Below, in pieces: positions 27,844 to 36,719 of a stretch of 64,000 nucleotides of DNA. How positions within the stretch are numbered: position 1 is the first letter of the stretch; the number at the start of each line of letters is the position of its first letter. The position numbers and the translations under genes were made by a program. The DNA is from Comamonadaceae bacterium (GTDB taxonomy: Bacteria > Pseudomonadota > Gammaproteobacteria > Burkholderiales > Burkholderiaceae_C): assembly GCA_021299875.1 (NCBI GenBank), contig JAJTEW010000005.1, forward strand, positions 1 to 64,000. The letters are read 5' to 3'. The notes beneath the pieces are model-generated. The model did no database searches. It was not told where the DNA came from and saw only the letters and a list, made by a program, of their open reading frames with translations.

Positions 27844-30696
27844 ATGAGCGAAAACACCCCCGATACCACCCCCGACACATCCCAACCGACCCTCTTGCTG
27901 GTCGACGGCTCCAGTTACCTGTACCGCGCCTTTCACGCCATGCCTGACCTGCGGGCTGTGCCCGGTGACCCGACGAGTGCCGCCACAGGCGCCATTCGCG
28001 GCATGATCAACATGATGGAGCGGCTGCGCAAGGATGTGCCCGCCGTGTATGCCGCCTGCGTGTTCGATGCCAAAGGCCCGACGTTCCGTGACGCGTTGTA
28101 CCCCGAGTACAAAGCCAACCGCAGCCCCATGCCCGACGATTTGCGCAGTCAAATTGAGCCGATCCACGAACTGGTGCGCCTGATGGGCTGGACCGTGCTG
28201 GACGTGCCCGGCGTGGAAGCCGACGACGTGATTGCCACCTTGGCCCACACCGCTGCGCAACAGGGCATCGAGGTGACCGTGTCCAGTGGCGACAAAGACC
28301 TGAGCCAATTGGTGAATCCGCACATCACCATCATCGACACCATGAACGGCAAGGTGCGCGATGTGGCCGGTGTCACCGAAGAGTTTGGTGTGCCGCCCTC
28401 GCTCATGATCGACTACCAAACCTTGGTGGGCGATCCGGTCGACAACGTGCCGGGGGTGGCCAAAGTGGGTCCCAAGACCGCCGCCAAGTGGTTGCTCGAA
28501 TACGGCTCACTCGACAACCTCATGGCGCATGCCGACGAGATCAAAGGCGTGGCGGGCGAGAACTTGCGCCAGGCGGTGGACTGGCTGCCCAAAGGCCGTG
28601 CGCTGGTGACCATGAAGACCGACTGCGACCTGAGCGGCTGGGTGCCCGATTTGCCATCGCTTGCCAGCTTGCACCTGCACGAGCCCGACAAGGACAAGCT
28701 GCTGAATTTTTACCAGACCTATGGTTTCAAAGGGCTGGTGCAGTCGCTGGGTGGGGCCATGCCTGCACCGGTGGCCAAGGCCAAAACAGCCAAGCCCAAA
28801 GACACCGGCATGGGCGATTTGTTTGGCACAGTGGCTGACGACGAGCCCGCAGCAGCCCCCGAGCTCAACAGCGCCGCCAGCTCGGTGCAAGGCGAGCTGA
28901 AATACGACACGGTGCTCGATTGGGCCGCGTTCGACATCTGGCTCGCTCGGATAGAGCAAGCCCCACTCACCGCCATTGACACCGAAACCACCTCGCTCGA
29001 CGCCATGCGCGCCGACATCGTCGGTATCTCGCTGAGCGTGACGCCCGGCGAGGCCGCCTACATCCCGCTGGCCCACAACGGCCCGGATGCACCAGTGCAG
29101 ATGCCGCTGGCCGACGTGCTGGCCAAGCTCAAGCCTTGGCTCGAGAACCCCGCCCGCCACAAACTGGGCCAAAACATCAAATACGACCGCCATGTGTTCG
29201 CCAACCACGGCATCGAGGTGCAGGGTTACGCCCACGACACCATGCTGGAAAGCTATGTGCTCGAAGTGCACAAGCCGCATGGCCTCTCCAGCTTGGCCGA
29301 ACGCCATGTGGGCCGCCGAGGCGTGACCTACGAAGACCTGTGTGGCAAAGGGGCGCACCAGATTCCGTTTGCGCAGGTGGACGTGGACAAAGCGGCGCAT
29401 TATTCGTGCGAAGACTCGGACCAATGCTTGGACGTGCACTTGGCGCTGTGGCCGCAGATCCAGGCCCATGCGGGGCTGAAGTACGTGTATGAATTGGAAA
29501 TCGCGACCAGCGAAGCGCTTTACCGCATCGAACGCAATGGGGTGCTGATCGACGCGCCCACGCTGGCCGCACAAAGCCAGGCGCTGGGCGAGCGCATCGT
29601 GCAGCTCGAAACCGAGGCTTACGAGATCGCCGGCCAGCCCTTCAATTTGGCCAGCCCCAAGCAGTTGGGCGAGATCTTTTTTGACAAACTGGGCCTGCCC
29701 GTCATCAAGAAAACCGCCACCGGCGCGCGCAGCACCGACGAAGAGGTGCTGGAGAAACTGGCCGAAGACTACCCACTGCCCGCCCGCATTCTGGAGCACC
29801 GCAGTCTCTCCAAACTCAAAGGCACCTACACCGACAAACTGGCGCAACTGGCCTTGCCGCGCACCGGTCGCGTGCACACCCACTATGCGCAGGCGGTGGC
29901 CGTCACAGGCCGACTGTCCAGCAACGAGCCCAACTTGCAAAACATTCCGGTGCGCACCGCCGAAGGACGCAAGGTGCGCGAGGCCTTTGTGGCTTCGCCC
30001 GGATGCGTGATTGCCAGTGCCGATTACAGCCAAATCGAGCTGCGCATCATGGCGCACCTGAGCGACGACCCGGCTTTGCTCAAAGCCTTCCATGACGGCC
30101 TGGACGTGCACAAGGCCACAGCGGCCGAGGTGTTTGGCCTCACCCCCGACACCGTCAGCAGCGAGCAGCGCCGCTACGCCAAGACCATCAACTTTGGTCT
30201 GATCTACGGCATGAGCGCATTCGGTTTGGCCAAGGCGCTCTCCATCGACAACACGGCGGCCAAGAACTACATCACCCGCTACTTTGAGCGTTTTGCCGGG
30301 GTCAAGCACTACATGGACGCCACCCGTGAACAGGCCAAGGCGCTGGGCTATGTCGAAACCGTGTTCGGCCGCCGCCTGGTGCTGCCCGAGATCAACAGCC
30401 CCAATGGCCCACGCCGCGCTGGGGCCGAACGCGCCGCCATCAACGCGCCCATGCAGGGCACGGCGGCCGATTTGATCAAGCTGAGCATGGTCGCGGTGCA
30501 AAAAGCGCTGGACGAGCAAGGCAAGGCCACCCAAGTCATCATGCAGGTGCACGATGAACTGGTGTTTGAAGTCCCTGAATCAGAAGTTGAATGGGTGCGC
30601 ACCGAGGTGCCGCGCATCATGGCCAGTGTGGCCGACCTGAAGGTGCCGCTCTTAGCCGAAGTGGGCTTTGGCCCGAACTGGGAACAGGCGCACTGA
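27844..30696 (+). CDS. polA: DNA polymerase I
   Basis: This 950-residue enzyme has three domains: 5'-3' nuclease (residues about 12-300, LLVDGSSYLYRAFHAMP and GVEADDVIATLA), proofreading exonuclease with intact Asp-x-Glu (LTAIDTETTSLDAMRADIVG), and polymerase with motif A (ASADYSQIELRIMAHLSDD), motif B (RRYAKTINFGLIYGMSAFGL) and motif C (QVHDELVFEVPE). It fills gaps and removes RNA primers. The start is the ATG before SENTPDTTPD. It is convergent with the GST gene, with a gap of only three bases. Confidence 0.96.
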   Translation: MSENTPDTTPDTSQPTLLLVDGSSYLYRAFHAMPDLRAVPGDPTSAATGAIRGMINMMERLRKDVPAVYAACVFDAKGPTFRDALYPEYKANRSPMPDDLRSQIEPIHELVRLMGWTVLDVPGVEADDVIATLAHTAAQQGIEVTVSSGDKDLSQLVNPHITIIDTMNGKVRDVAGVTEEFGVPPSLMIDYQTLVGDPVDNVPGVAKVGPKTAAKWLLEYGSLDNLMAHADEIKGVAGENLRQAVDWLPKGRALVTMKTDCDLSGWVPDLPSLASLHLHEPDKDKLLNFYQTYGFKGLVQSLGGAMPAPVAKAKTAKPKDTGMGDLFGTVADDEPAAAPELNSAASSVQGELKYDTVLDWAAFDIWLARIEQAPLTAIDTETTSLDAMRADIVGISLSVTPGEAAYIPLAHNGPDAPVQMPLADVLAKLKPWLENPARHKLGQNIKYDRHVFANHGIEVQGYAHDTMLESYVLEVHKPHGLSSLAERHVGRRGVTYEDLCGKGAHQIPFAQVDVDKAAHYSCEDSDQCLDVHLALWPQIQAHAGLKYVYELEIATSEALYRIERNGVLIDAPTLAAQSQALGERIVQLETEAYEIAGQPFNLASPKQLGEIFFDKLGLPVIKKTATGARSTDEEVLEKLAEDYPLPARILEHRSLSKLKGTYTDKLAQLALPRTGRVHTHYAQAVAVTGRLSSNEPNLQNIPVRTAEGRKVREAFVASPGCVIASADYSQIELRIMAHLSDDPALLKAFHDGLDVHKATAAEVFGLTPDTVSSEQRRYAKTINFGLIYGMSAFGLAKALSIDNTAAKNYITRYFERFAGVKHYMDATREQAKALGYVETVFGRRLVLPEINSPNGPRRAGAERAAINAPMQGTAADLIKLSMVAVQKALDEQGKATQVIMQVHDELVFEVPESEVEWVRTEVPRIMASVADLKVPLLAEVGFGPNWEQAH

Positions 30697-30699
30697 GCG

Positions 30700-31338
30700 T
30701 CAAGCTGGCTGCCAGGGCGCGTGCTTGTGCATGATGGCTTCAAACAGCGCAGAGCCTTCAAACGCGGTCAGCCAAGCGACCAAGGCAGGCCAGGCCTGCG
30801 CCGCAAACCAGCCGGGGTCGGTGTGGGCGTATTGCCGCACAAAGGGGGCTATGGCTGCATCGGCCAAAGCGAATTGCTCGCCAGTCAAAAAAAGCTGTGC
30901 GCGAAGCCGTACATCCAGCTTGTGTAACCAAAGCGCCGCCGCATCGCGGTCAGCAACGCCGTTCTGCAACCCCGATCTGTTGGGGTATTTGTAGCGGTCC
31001 AGTTGCTGCTTGAAAGGTCCGTCGTTGTGCGCGATCAAATCCAGCGCATCGGCCATGTCCGCATCTGCGCTTGGCAACCAGCCCAGCGGGTCGTGCTGGC
31101 GCAGGGCCCATAGCATGATGTCCAGACTTTGTTCCAGCACCTTTTCACTGTCTGGGCCGCGCAGCCATAAAACCGGCACCGTCCCTTTGGGTGACAGGGC
31201 CAGCAGGTGGACCGGTTTGTGTTTCAAAACCACTTCTCGGTGTTCAAAATCGATGCCACTGACCTGCAGCGCCAAGCGCGCTCGCATGGCGTAAGGGCAA
31301 CGGCGAAACGAGTACAAAGCGGGCGGGGTATGGGGCAT
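30700..31338 (-). CDS. Glutathione S-transferase-like protein
   Basis: This 212-residue protein has an N-terminal thioredoxin-fold GST domain with LYSFRRCPYAMRARLALQVS (Cys14 in a CPYA motif) and SPKGTVPVLWL, then an all-helical C-terminal domain (LTGEQFALADAAIAPFVRQY). The active-site cysteine suggests an omega-like or glutaredoxin-like activity rather than conjugation. Substrate unknown. Confidence 0.85.
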   Translation of the reverse strand: MPHTPPALYSFRRCPYAMRARLALQVSGIDFEHREVVLKHKPVHLLALSPKGTVPVLWLRGPDSEKVLEQSLDIMLWALRQHDPLGWLPSADADMADALDLIAHNDGPFKQQLDRYKYPNRSGLQNGVADRDAAALWLHKLDVRLRAQLFLTGEQFALADAAIAPFVRQYAHTDPGWFAAQAWPALVAWLTAFEGSALFEAIMHKHAPWQPA

Positions 31339-31427
31339 GACGGCAGTTTAAATCGCCAACCGCGTGCAAACCATAGGCGCCTGTGTCAAGATCAGCGTCC
31401 TCTGATATCTGGACTTGGAGACCTGCC

Positions 31428-32324
31428 TTGAACAATGACCTGATGAACGATGCCCAAGCCCTTTTGGGAGGTCGGGTAGACGCCAGTGGCACCACCCGCC
31501 GAGTGGCCTTGAAAGCCGCATTGGGCGTGGGCTATGCCGCAGCGGCTGCCCCCATCATGGCCCAAACGGCCATCAAGACGCCCGCCACGGGCTTGGTGGC
31601 GGGAGAGGTGACCATTGACGTCAACGGTTTCAAGATGCCGGCTTACCGGGCTGCGCCGGCGGGCAAGACAGGCCTGCCGGTGGTCTTGGTGATCTCCGAG
31701 ATCTTTGGTGTGCACGAGTACATCGCCGACACCACGCACCGCCTTGCACAAGCGGGCTATTTGGCGATGGCCCCCGAGCTTTTTGTGCGTCAGGGGGATC
31801 CCAGTGAGTACGGTGAATTGGCCAAATTGCAGTCTGAAATCATCGCCAAAGTGCCCGATGCGCAAGTGATGGCAGATTTGGACGCTTGCGTGGCTTGGGC
31901 CGCGGCGAATGGTGGCAACACCGACAAGCTGGCCATCACGGGTTTTTGCTGGGGAGGACGCATCACATGGTTGTATGCGGCTCACCAGCCCAAGCTCAAA
32001 GCGGGCGTGGCGTGGTATGGCCGCTTGGTGGGCAATGTCACCCCCCAAACACCGCAGCACCCACTGGCATTGGCGGGCAGTTTGAAGGCGCCAGTGCTGG
32101 GTTTGTATGGCGGTGCAGACACAGGCATACCCCTGGATACGGTGGATAAAATGAAAGCCGAACTGGTCAAAGGGCCGGCACCTGCCAAGGCCAGTGAGTT
32201 TGTGGTTTATCCTGATGCGCCACATGCTTTTCATGCCGATTACCGTCCCAGCTACCGCAAGCCAGCAGCAGACGATGGGTGGCAGCGCATGTTGGCTTGG
32301 TTCAAACGCTTCGGTGTGGCGTGA
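31428..32324 (+). CDS. Dienelactone hydrolase family protein, exported
   Basis: A TTG start seven bases after GGAG gives 298 residues; the ATG five codons later is too far from any ribosome site. A twin-arginine signal (TTRRVALKAALGVGYAAAAA) ends near AQT. The alpha/beta hydrolase core has the nucleophile ITGFCWGGRITWLY (Cys), the Asp in YGGADTGIP and the His in DAPHAFHADYRPSY, the Cys-Asp-His triad of dienelactone hydrolases. Periplasmic location is unusual for a lactone-pathway enzyme, so a different ester may be the substrate. Confidence 0.87.
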   Translation: MNNDLMNDAQALLGGRVDASGTTRRVALKAALGVGYAAAAAPIMAQTAIKTPATGLVAGEVTIDVNGFKMPAYRAAPAGKTGLPVVLVISEIFGVHEYIADTTHRLAQAGYLAMAPELFVRQGDPSEYGELAKLQSEIIAKVPDAQVMADLDACVAWAAANGGNTDKLAITGFCWGGRITWLYAAHQPKLKAGVAWYGRLVGNVTPQTPQHPLALAGSLKAPVLGLYGGADTGIPLDTVDKMKAELVKGPAPAKASEFVVYPDAPHAFHADYRPSYRKPAADDGWQRMLAWFKRFGVA

Positions 32325-32340
32325 TGTGTGAATGCTGAAA

Positions 32341-32384
32341 ACGCCCTTCGGGGCGTGAGTTCTTTCAGACCGCCCATTGGGGCG
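32341..32384 (+). promoter_or_regulatory. Two consecutive GC hairpins upstream of the ZIP gene
   Basis: ACGCCC-TTCG-GGGCGT at 32341-32356 and CGCCC-ATTG-GGGCG at 32371-32384 precede the terminator at 32397. None of the first two has a proper T-run. Together with the next two hairpins they make a four-hairpin intergenic run that could modulate read-through into the metal transporter. Confidence 0.45.
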
Positions 32385-32396
32385 CGAGTTTGGTAA

Positions 32397-32422
32397 AACC
32401 GCCCATAGGGGCGGTTTGTTTT
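32397..32422 (+). terminator. Terminator-like hairpin between hydrolase and ZIP genes
   Basis: AACCGCCC-ATAG-GGGCGGTT followed by TGTTTT. It is 72 bases past the hydrolase stop and 25 before the ZIP start, so it could be a terminator or an attenuator. Confidence 0.65.
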
Positions 32423-32439
32423 GGGGTGCAGAGCACCCC
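32423..32439 (+). promoter_or_regulatory. Hairpin abutting the ZIP ribosome-binding region
   Basis: GGGGTGC-AGA-GCACCCC, a perfect 7-bp stem with a 3-base loop, ends seven bases before the ATG. It immediately precedes the GGGAAAC leader and may limit ribosome access. Regulation by metal is a guess. Confidence 0.4.
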
Positions 32440-32446
32440 GGGAAAC

Positions 32447-33274
32447 ATGATGACTTTATTGGCGATATTGGTGGGCACTTTGGTAGCCGGCATTGGCAGC
32501 GTTTGGGTGGCAGCTTGGCTGAGCTTTGGTGTTTTGAGCCGCTACACCCAGCACATGTTGAGTTTGGCCGCCGGGGCTTTGATGGCCACGTCTTTCCTGC
32601 ATTTGTTGCCAGAGGCTTTTGAAAGTGGCGTGGGCCCACACGAACTCTTTTTGACTTTGCTGGTGGGTTTGGTTTTTTTCTTTTTGCTCGACAAGGCCGA
32701 GTTGTGGCACCACGGACACGAGCATGGACATGGACATGGGCATGATCACGATCACGATCACGATCACGATCACGCTCACGCTCACGCTCACGGGCATCAC
32801 CACGGCCATTCAGAAACGCCAAAGGGCCAATGGGCCATATTGGCCGGGGACAGTGTGCATTGCTTTGGAGACGGCATTTTGATTGCCTCGGCCTTCATGG
32901 CCGACATGCACCTGGGCATGATCGCTGCGCTGGCGGTGTTGGCCCATGAAATTCCTCACCACATGGGCGACTTGGCCGTTTTGCGGCAGGGCAGCAGCAG
33001 CCGCCGTGCCGCCATCGTGAAGGTGTCGATGGCCGGCGCCATCACCGCTTTGGGTGGTGCTGTGGGCTATGTGCTGGTGGACGCCTTGCGCGAGGGCTTG
33101 CCCTTCTTTTTGGTGGTCGCCAGCAGCAGCTTTATTTATGTGGCTTTGGCCGACCTGATTCCGCAGCTGCAAAAGCGACTGTCAGCCCGCGAGACAGCGG
33201 CCCAGATCCTTTGGTTGGGCGTGGGCATCGGCATGGTGCTGCTGGTGAGTGCTTTGACAGGTCACCAGCACTGA
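32447..33274 (+). CDS. ZIP-family divalent metal transporter
   Basis: This 275-residue inner-membrane protein has about eight helices. The metal path is marked by HCFGDGILIASAFM and LAHEIPHHMGDLAVL (ZIP helices IV and V). Between the third and fourth helices lies a long histidine-rich cytoplasmic loop (GHEHGHGHGHDHDHDHDHD, residues about 88-123) of the kind thought to bind zinc. It probably takes up or exchanges Zn or a similar metal. The upstream region is a run of hairpins. Confidence 0.9.
   Translation: MMTLLAILVGTLVAGIGSVWVAAWLSFGVLSRYTQHMLSLAAGALMATSFLHLLPEAFESGVGPHELFLTLLVGLVFFFLLDKAELWHHGHEHGHGHGHDHDHDHDHDHAHAHAHGHHHGHSETPKGQWAILAGDSVHCFGDGILIASAFMADMHLGMIAALAVLAHEIPHHMGDLAVLRQGSSSRRAAIVKVSMAGAITALGGAVGYVLVDALREGLPFFLVVASSSFIYVALADLIPQLQKRLSARETAAQILWLGVGIGMVLLVSALTGHQH
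32744..32791 (+). repeat. In-frame 6-bp tandem repeats coding His-Asp/His-Ala
   Basis: Five GATCAC units followed by three GCTCAC units, in frame within the ZIP gene, encode the alternating His loop. Slippage here would change the number of metal-binding histidines in steps of two residues without a frameshift. Confidence 0.85.
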
Positions 33275-33276
33275 AC

Positions 33277-34134
33277 TTAGCCCTTGGCGCAGGGCAGTCC
33301 TGGTGTGTTGCACCACTCGCTCCAGCTGCCTGCATACAGGGCGGTGATGCCGAAACCGGCCATTTCCATGGCCATCAAATTGGGCACAGCCGTCACGCCA
33401 GAACCGCAGTGGTGCACCACGCTGCTGGGAGCTCGGCTGGCGAGCACTTGGGACCACTCGGCGCGCAGCAACTCTGGCGATTTGAAGCGACCGTCTGCGG
33501 TGAAGTTGTCGGTGTAAGGCCGGTTCAAGGCCCCGGGTATGTGGCCCGCGACCGGGTCGAGCGGCTCCATCTCTCCCCTGAAACGTGCCCCGGCGCGTGC
33601 ATCGATGATGGTTTGCTCGGGTCTGCCCAAGGCCGCTGACACCTCAGAAGTCAGCACCAACTGGCGCAGTGGTGCTTTCAATGCAAATGCCGCAGGCGCA
33701 GGGGGCGTGAAGGGGCCCGATTCGGTGGCCCCACCGGCGTCTTTCCAAGCTTGCAGACCGCCGTCGAGCACCGCCACAGCCTCGTGACCCAGCCATTTGA
33801 GCATCCACCACAAACGCCCACAGTAGGCGCTTTTGTTGCGGTCGTACACCACGATCTGCATGCCGTTGTGAATGCCCAGACTGCCCAGCCATTGGGCCAC
33901 GGCTTCACGCTGGGGCAGTGGGTGGCGTCCGCCATTCACGGCCAGGCTGTCCTCGTGTGTGCTCAGGTTCTGGTCCAGGTTGGCGGGCAAGGCGCCTGCG
34001 ATGCGCTCGTCAGCAAAAAAGCCACCCGCCAACTCAGGCTTCATCAGGTCAAAACTGCAGTCGAAAATGGCGCAGGGGGAGCCTTGCTCTCGCAGGGTTT
34101 GCAATTGGGGAGCGTTGATCAGCAGGGTGTACAT
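33277..34134 (-). CDS. sseA: 3-mercaptopyruvate/thiosulfate sulfurtransferase
   Basis: This 285-residue protein has two rhodanese domains. The catalytic domain holds HHCGSGVTAVPN (Cys near residue 240); the CGSGVTA loop is typical of mercaptopyruvate sulfurtransferases. The first domain is inactive but keeps the fold (QIVVYDRNKSAYCGRLWWML). The ATG six bases after GGAG is preferred to the TTG upstream. It transfers sulfur to thiols or cyanide in the cytosol. It is downstream of an EamA exporter gene on the same strand. Confidence 0.9.
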   Translation of the reverse strand: MYTLLINAPQLQTLREQGSPCAIFDCSFDLMKPELAGGFFADERIAGALPANLDQNLSTHEDSLAVNGGRHPLPQREAVAQWLGSLGIHNGMQIVVYDRNKSAYCGRLWWMLKWLGHEAVAVLDGGLQAWKDAGGATESGPFTPPAPAAFALKAPLRQLVLTSEVSAALGRPEQTIIDARAGARFRGEMEPLDPVAGHIPGALNRPYTDNFTADGRFKSPELLRAEWSQVLASRAPSSVVHHCGSGVTAVPNLMAMEMAGFGITALYAGSWSEWCNTPGLPCAKG

Positions 34135-34149
34135 GGTGGTCTCCAAGGG

Positions 34150-35037
34150 TCAGTGGTTTTCAGCCGGGGCGCTGGGCAGTGTACGGTTGCGCAGCACGGT
34201 GGAGGCGATGCCGCTGACCATGATGAGGGCCATGCCCAACCAGCCCATGAGCGGAATTTGGTCGCCAAACAGAATCAGGCCAAACAAAGCACCAAAGACG
34301 ATGCCCGAATACTGCAGGTTGGCCACCACCAAAGTCGAGCCCAGGCTGTAGGCCTTGGTCATGCACAACTGTCCCAGCGCGGCCAGCACACCAATGGGCA
34401 GCAACCACAACACGCTGGGCCATACCCAGGGGCTGACGCCGGTGACCAGCATCAAAGCGGCGCCCACCACCGCGGTGCCGACGGAGAAATAAAAGACAGT
34501 GCGGGCTTCGGGTTCGTTCAGTCGGCCCAAGGCGGCCACTTGAATGTAGGCCAGAGCAGCGATCAGGCCCGAGAGCAGGCCGACGATGCCGGCAAACAAC
34601 TGGTCTTGTTCGATGGTGGGTCGCAGCAACAAGATGACACCGCCAAAACCGGCGATCACCGTCAACACGATGGGCCCTTGCCGGGTGGCTTCTTGCAGTT
34701 TGCCCATGACCAGGGTGCCCCCCACCAGAAAAACCGCCACCCAGATGCCGCTCATGTAATTGAGCGTCACGGCGGTGGCCAGCGGCAAGTGGGCAATGGC
34801 ATAAAACCAGGCGGCCAGTGAGGTGACACCCACCACCGAACGCCAGACGTGCATCATGGGAATCGGCGTGCGCAAAGAGACACCTTGCAGCCTGCACAAA
34901 GTGGCCATGAAGAACACGCCGATCAGACCCCTGAAAAAAACCAGCTCGGAAGTTTGGAAGTGGGCCGATGCGAACTTGATGCAAACCCCCATCAGCGAGA
35001 AGAAAAGGGATGCCAGGATCATCCATGACGCTTGCAT
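34150..35037 (-). CDS. DMT/EamA-family transporter
   Basis: This 295-residue protein has ten predicted membrane helices in two EamA repeats (SLMGVCIKFASAHFQTSELV at the start of repeat one, and TKAYSLGSTLVVANLQYSG late in repeat two). Family members export amino acids or other metabolites. It lies 13 bases after the Rieske oxygenase stop and 15 bases before sseA, so the three genes probably form one operon. Confidence 0.88.
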   Translation of the reverse strand: MQASWMILASLFFSLMGVCIKFASAHFQTSELVFFRGLIGVFFMATLCRLQGVSLRTPIPMMHVWRSVVGVTSLAAWFYAIAHLPLATAVTLNYMSGIWVAVFLVGGTLVMGKLQEATRQGPIVLTVIAGFGGVILLLRPTIEQDQLFAGIVGLLSGLIAALAYIQVAALGRLNEPEARTVFYFSVGTAVVGAALMLVTGVSPWVWPSVLWLLPIGVLAALGQLCMTKAYSLGSTLVVANLQYSGIVFGALFGLILFGDQIPLMGWLGMALIMVSGIASTVLRNRTLPSAPAENH

Positions 35038-35050
35038 CGTCGCCTTCGTT

Positions 35051-36178
35051 TCAGGGCGCGCTCATCTGGCGGCGGTACCACTCGTGGAAGTGCTGCATGC
35101 CGTCTTCCATCGGGCTTTGGTAAGGGCCCACTTCGTTGTCACCACGCGCCAGCAGGGCTTTGCGGCCCGCATCCATGCGTTCGGCGATCTCGTCGTCTTC
35201 GATGCACGTTTCCATGTAGGCCGCCTGCTGGGCTTCGACGAATTCGCGCTCGAAGGCCACAATCTCTTCGGGGTAGTAAAACTCCACCATGTTCAGCGTC
35301 TTGTTCGGGCTGATCGGGTGCAGGGTAGACACCGTGAGCACATGCGGGTACCACTCCACCATGATGTGCGGGTAGTAAGTCAACCAAATCGCGCCGCGCT
35401 CGGGCAGTTGGCCATTGCGGTACCTGAGCAGCACCTCGTGCCACTTTTTGTAGGTCTCTGAGCCGGGTTTGCCAAAGCCGCCCGACACCCCCACGGTTTG
35501 CACCGAGTAGTGTTCCTTGAATTCCCAGCTCAGGTCGTCGCAGGTGACAAACTGGCCCAGCCCCGGGTGGAAAGGGCCGACGTGGTAGTCCTCCAGATAC
35601 ACCTCGATGAAGGTCTTCCAGTTGTAGTGGCACTCGTGCAGCTCCACCCGGTCGAGCGCGTAGCCGTCGAAATTGAGTTGCGACCTGGGGCCCATGCCCG
35701 CCAGATCGGCGGCGATGTCGCGGCCGTTGTCTTCAAAGAGCAGGCCATTCCATTCCTGCAATGGGTAGTTCTTCAGGTTCAGGCAGGGGTCTTGGGCAAA
35801 GTGGGGTGCGCCCAGCAACTGACCGTCTGGCGCATAGGTCCAGCGGTGCAAGGGGCAGACGATGTTGCCGCCTGCGCTGCCTTTTTGCTGGTTTTGCAAA
35901 TTGCCACGGCCGCTCAGCATGATGGCTTGGCGGTGGCGGCAGACATTGGAGACGAGTTCGACCCCGCCCTGGGCGTTGCGCACCAAAGCGCGGCCCTCGG
36001 CCTCGTGGGGCAGGGCGCAGTAGTCGCCCGGGTGGGGCACCGCCAGCTGGTGGCCCACATAGCGGGGTCCTTGCCGGAAAAGCGTGTTCAATTCGCGCTG
36101 AAACAGCGCCTCATCGAAATAAGCGGAAACTGGTAGTTGGCTTGCGGCCTGCTGCAGTTGAAGACTTAAATCAGACAT
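35051..36178 (-). CDS. Rieske-type aromatic-ring oxygenase, alpha subunit
   Basis: This 375-residue protein has a Rieske [2Fe-2S] domain with CRH (residues about 81-83) and CPLHRW (about 109-114), spaced 25 residues apart, a little longer than usual. The catalytic domain has the bridging Asp and mononuclear-iron ligands in VYLEDYHVGPFHPG. It resembles ring-hydroxylating and choline/carnitine-type oxygenases that run as homotrimers. No reductase is adjacent. The substrate is unknown. Confidence 0.87.
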   Translation of the reverse strand: MSDLSLQLQQAASQLPVSAYFDEALFQRELNTLFRQGPRYVGHQLAVPHPGDYCALPHEAEGRALVRNAQGGVELVSNVCRHRQAIMLSGRGNLQNQQKGSAGGNIVCPLHRWTYAPDGQLLGAPHFAQDPCLNLKNYPLQEWNGLLFEDNGRDIAADLAGMGPRSQLNFDGYALDRVELHECHYNWKTFIEVYLEDYHVGPFHPGLGQFVTCDDLSWEFKEHYSVQTVGVSGGFGKPGSETYKKWHEVLLRYRNGQLPERGAIWLTYYPHIMVEWYPHVLTVSTLHPISPNKTLNMVEFYYPEEIVAFEREFVEAQQAAYMETCIEDDEIAERMDAGRKALLARGDNEVGPYQSPMEDGMQHFHEWYRRQMSAP

Positions 36179-36464
36179 GGGTGACCTGACCTAGAGACTC
36201 CCCCTATGAAGGGGCAGGGACAAAGCGCTGAATTCAAGGAAAACGGCGCAAAAAAATGACAGGGAATCCCTGTCGATGAGCCGAGATTCTACCCCGGGCC
36301 GCGATCGTTGGACCGATGGACGCCCATCTTGGAAAGCACGTGGGCCCAGGCCGCCTCCAGCCAGACTGGCCAGCACCTGTGGCGTCTTGTGGAGTTGACA
36401 TGGCGAACTGTCAGCCAAGTCAAGGCTTAAGGCCTAAAATCTGGGTTTTTCTTCGGAACACCCC

Positions 36465-36719
36465 ATGCCCAAGGCCGCTTCCCTCGACACCGCCGACACC
36501 GCCACCGCACCCTTGCCGGTCAGTTACGAAGCGGCTTTGTCGGAATTGGAGACTTTGGTGGGTCAGCTCGAATCGGGGCAGATGCCCCTGGACCAGCTCC
36601 TGAGCGGTTACCAGCGTGGCGCGGCTTTGCTGGCCTTTTGCCGAGACAAACTCAAAGCCGTCGAGGACCAGATCCAGGTGCTGGATGGCGGACAACTCAA
36701 ACCCTGGAGCGGTGCATGA
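36465..36719 (+). CDS. xseB: Exodeoxyribonuclease VII small subunit
   Basis: This 84-residue protein has the XseB signature [20 protein letters not shown] and a second helix ending in the DQIQVL tail, with an Ala/Thr-rich N-terminus. With XseA it degrades single-stranded DNA in both directions. Its stop overlaps the ispA start (ATGA). The order xseB-ispA-dxs is the usual one in proteobacteria. Confidence 0.92.
   Translation: MPKAASLDTADTATAPLPVSYEAALSELETLVGQLESGQMPLDQLLSGYQRGAALLAFCRDKLKAVEDQIQVLDGGQLKPWSGA

Noticed and set aside
28507-30552. Minus-strand open frame of 681 codons over polA
   Set aside because: Antisense shadow of polA; His/Gly/Val-rich translation with no family features.
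31392-32822. Minus-strand open frame of 476 codons over the hydrolase and ZIP genes
   Set aside because: It contains runs such as RERERERDRDRDRD that are the complement of the ZIP histidine repeat; it is not a gene.
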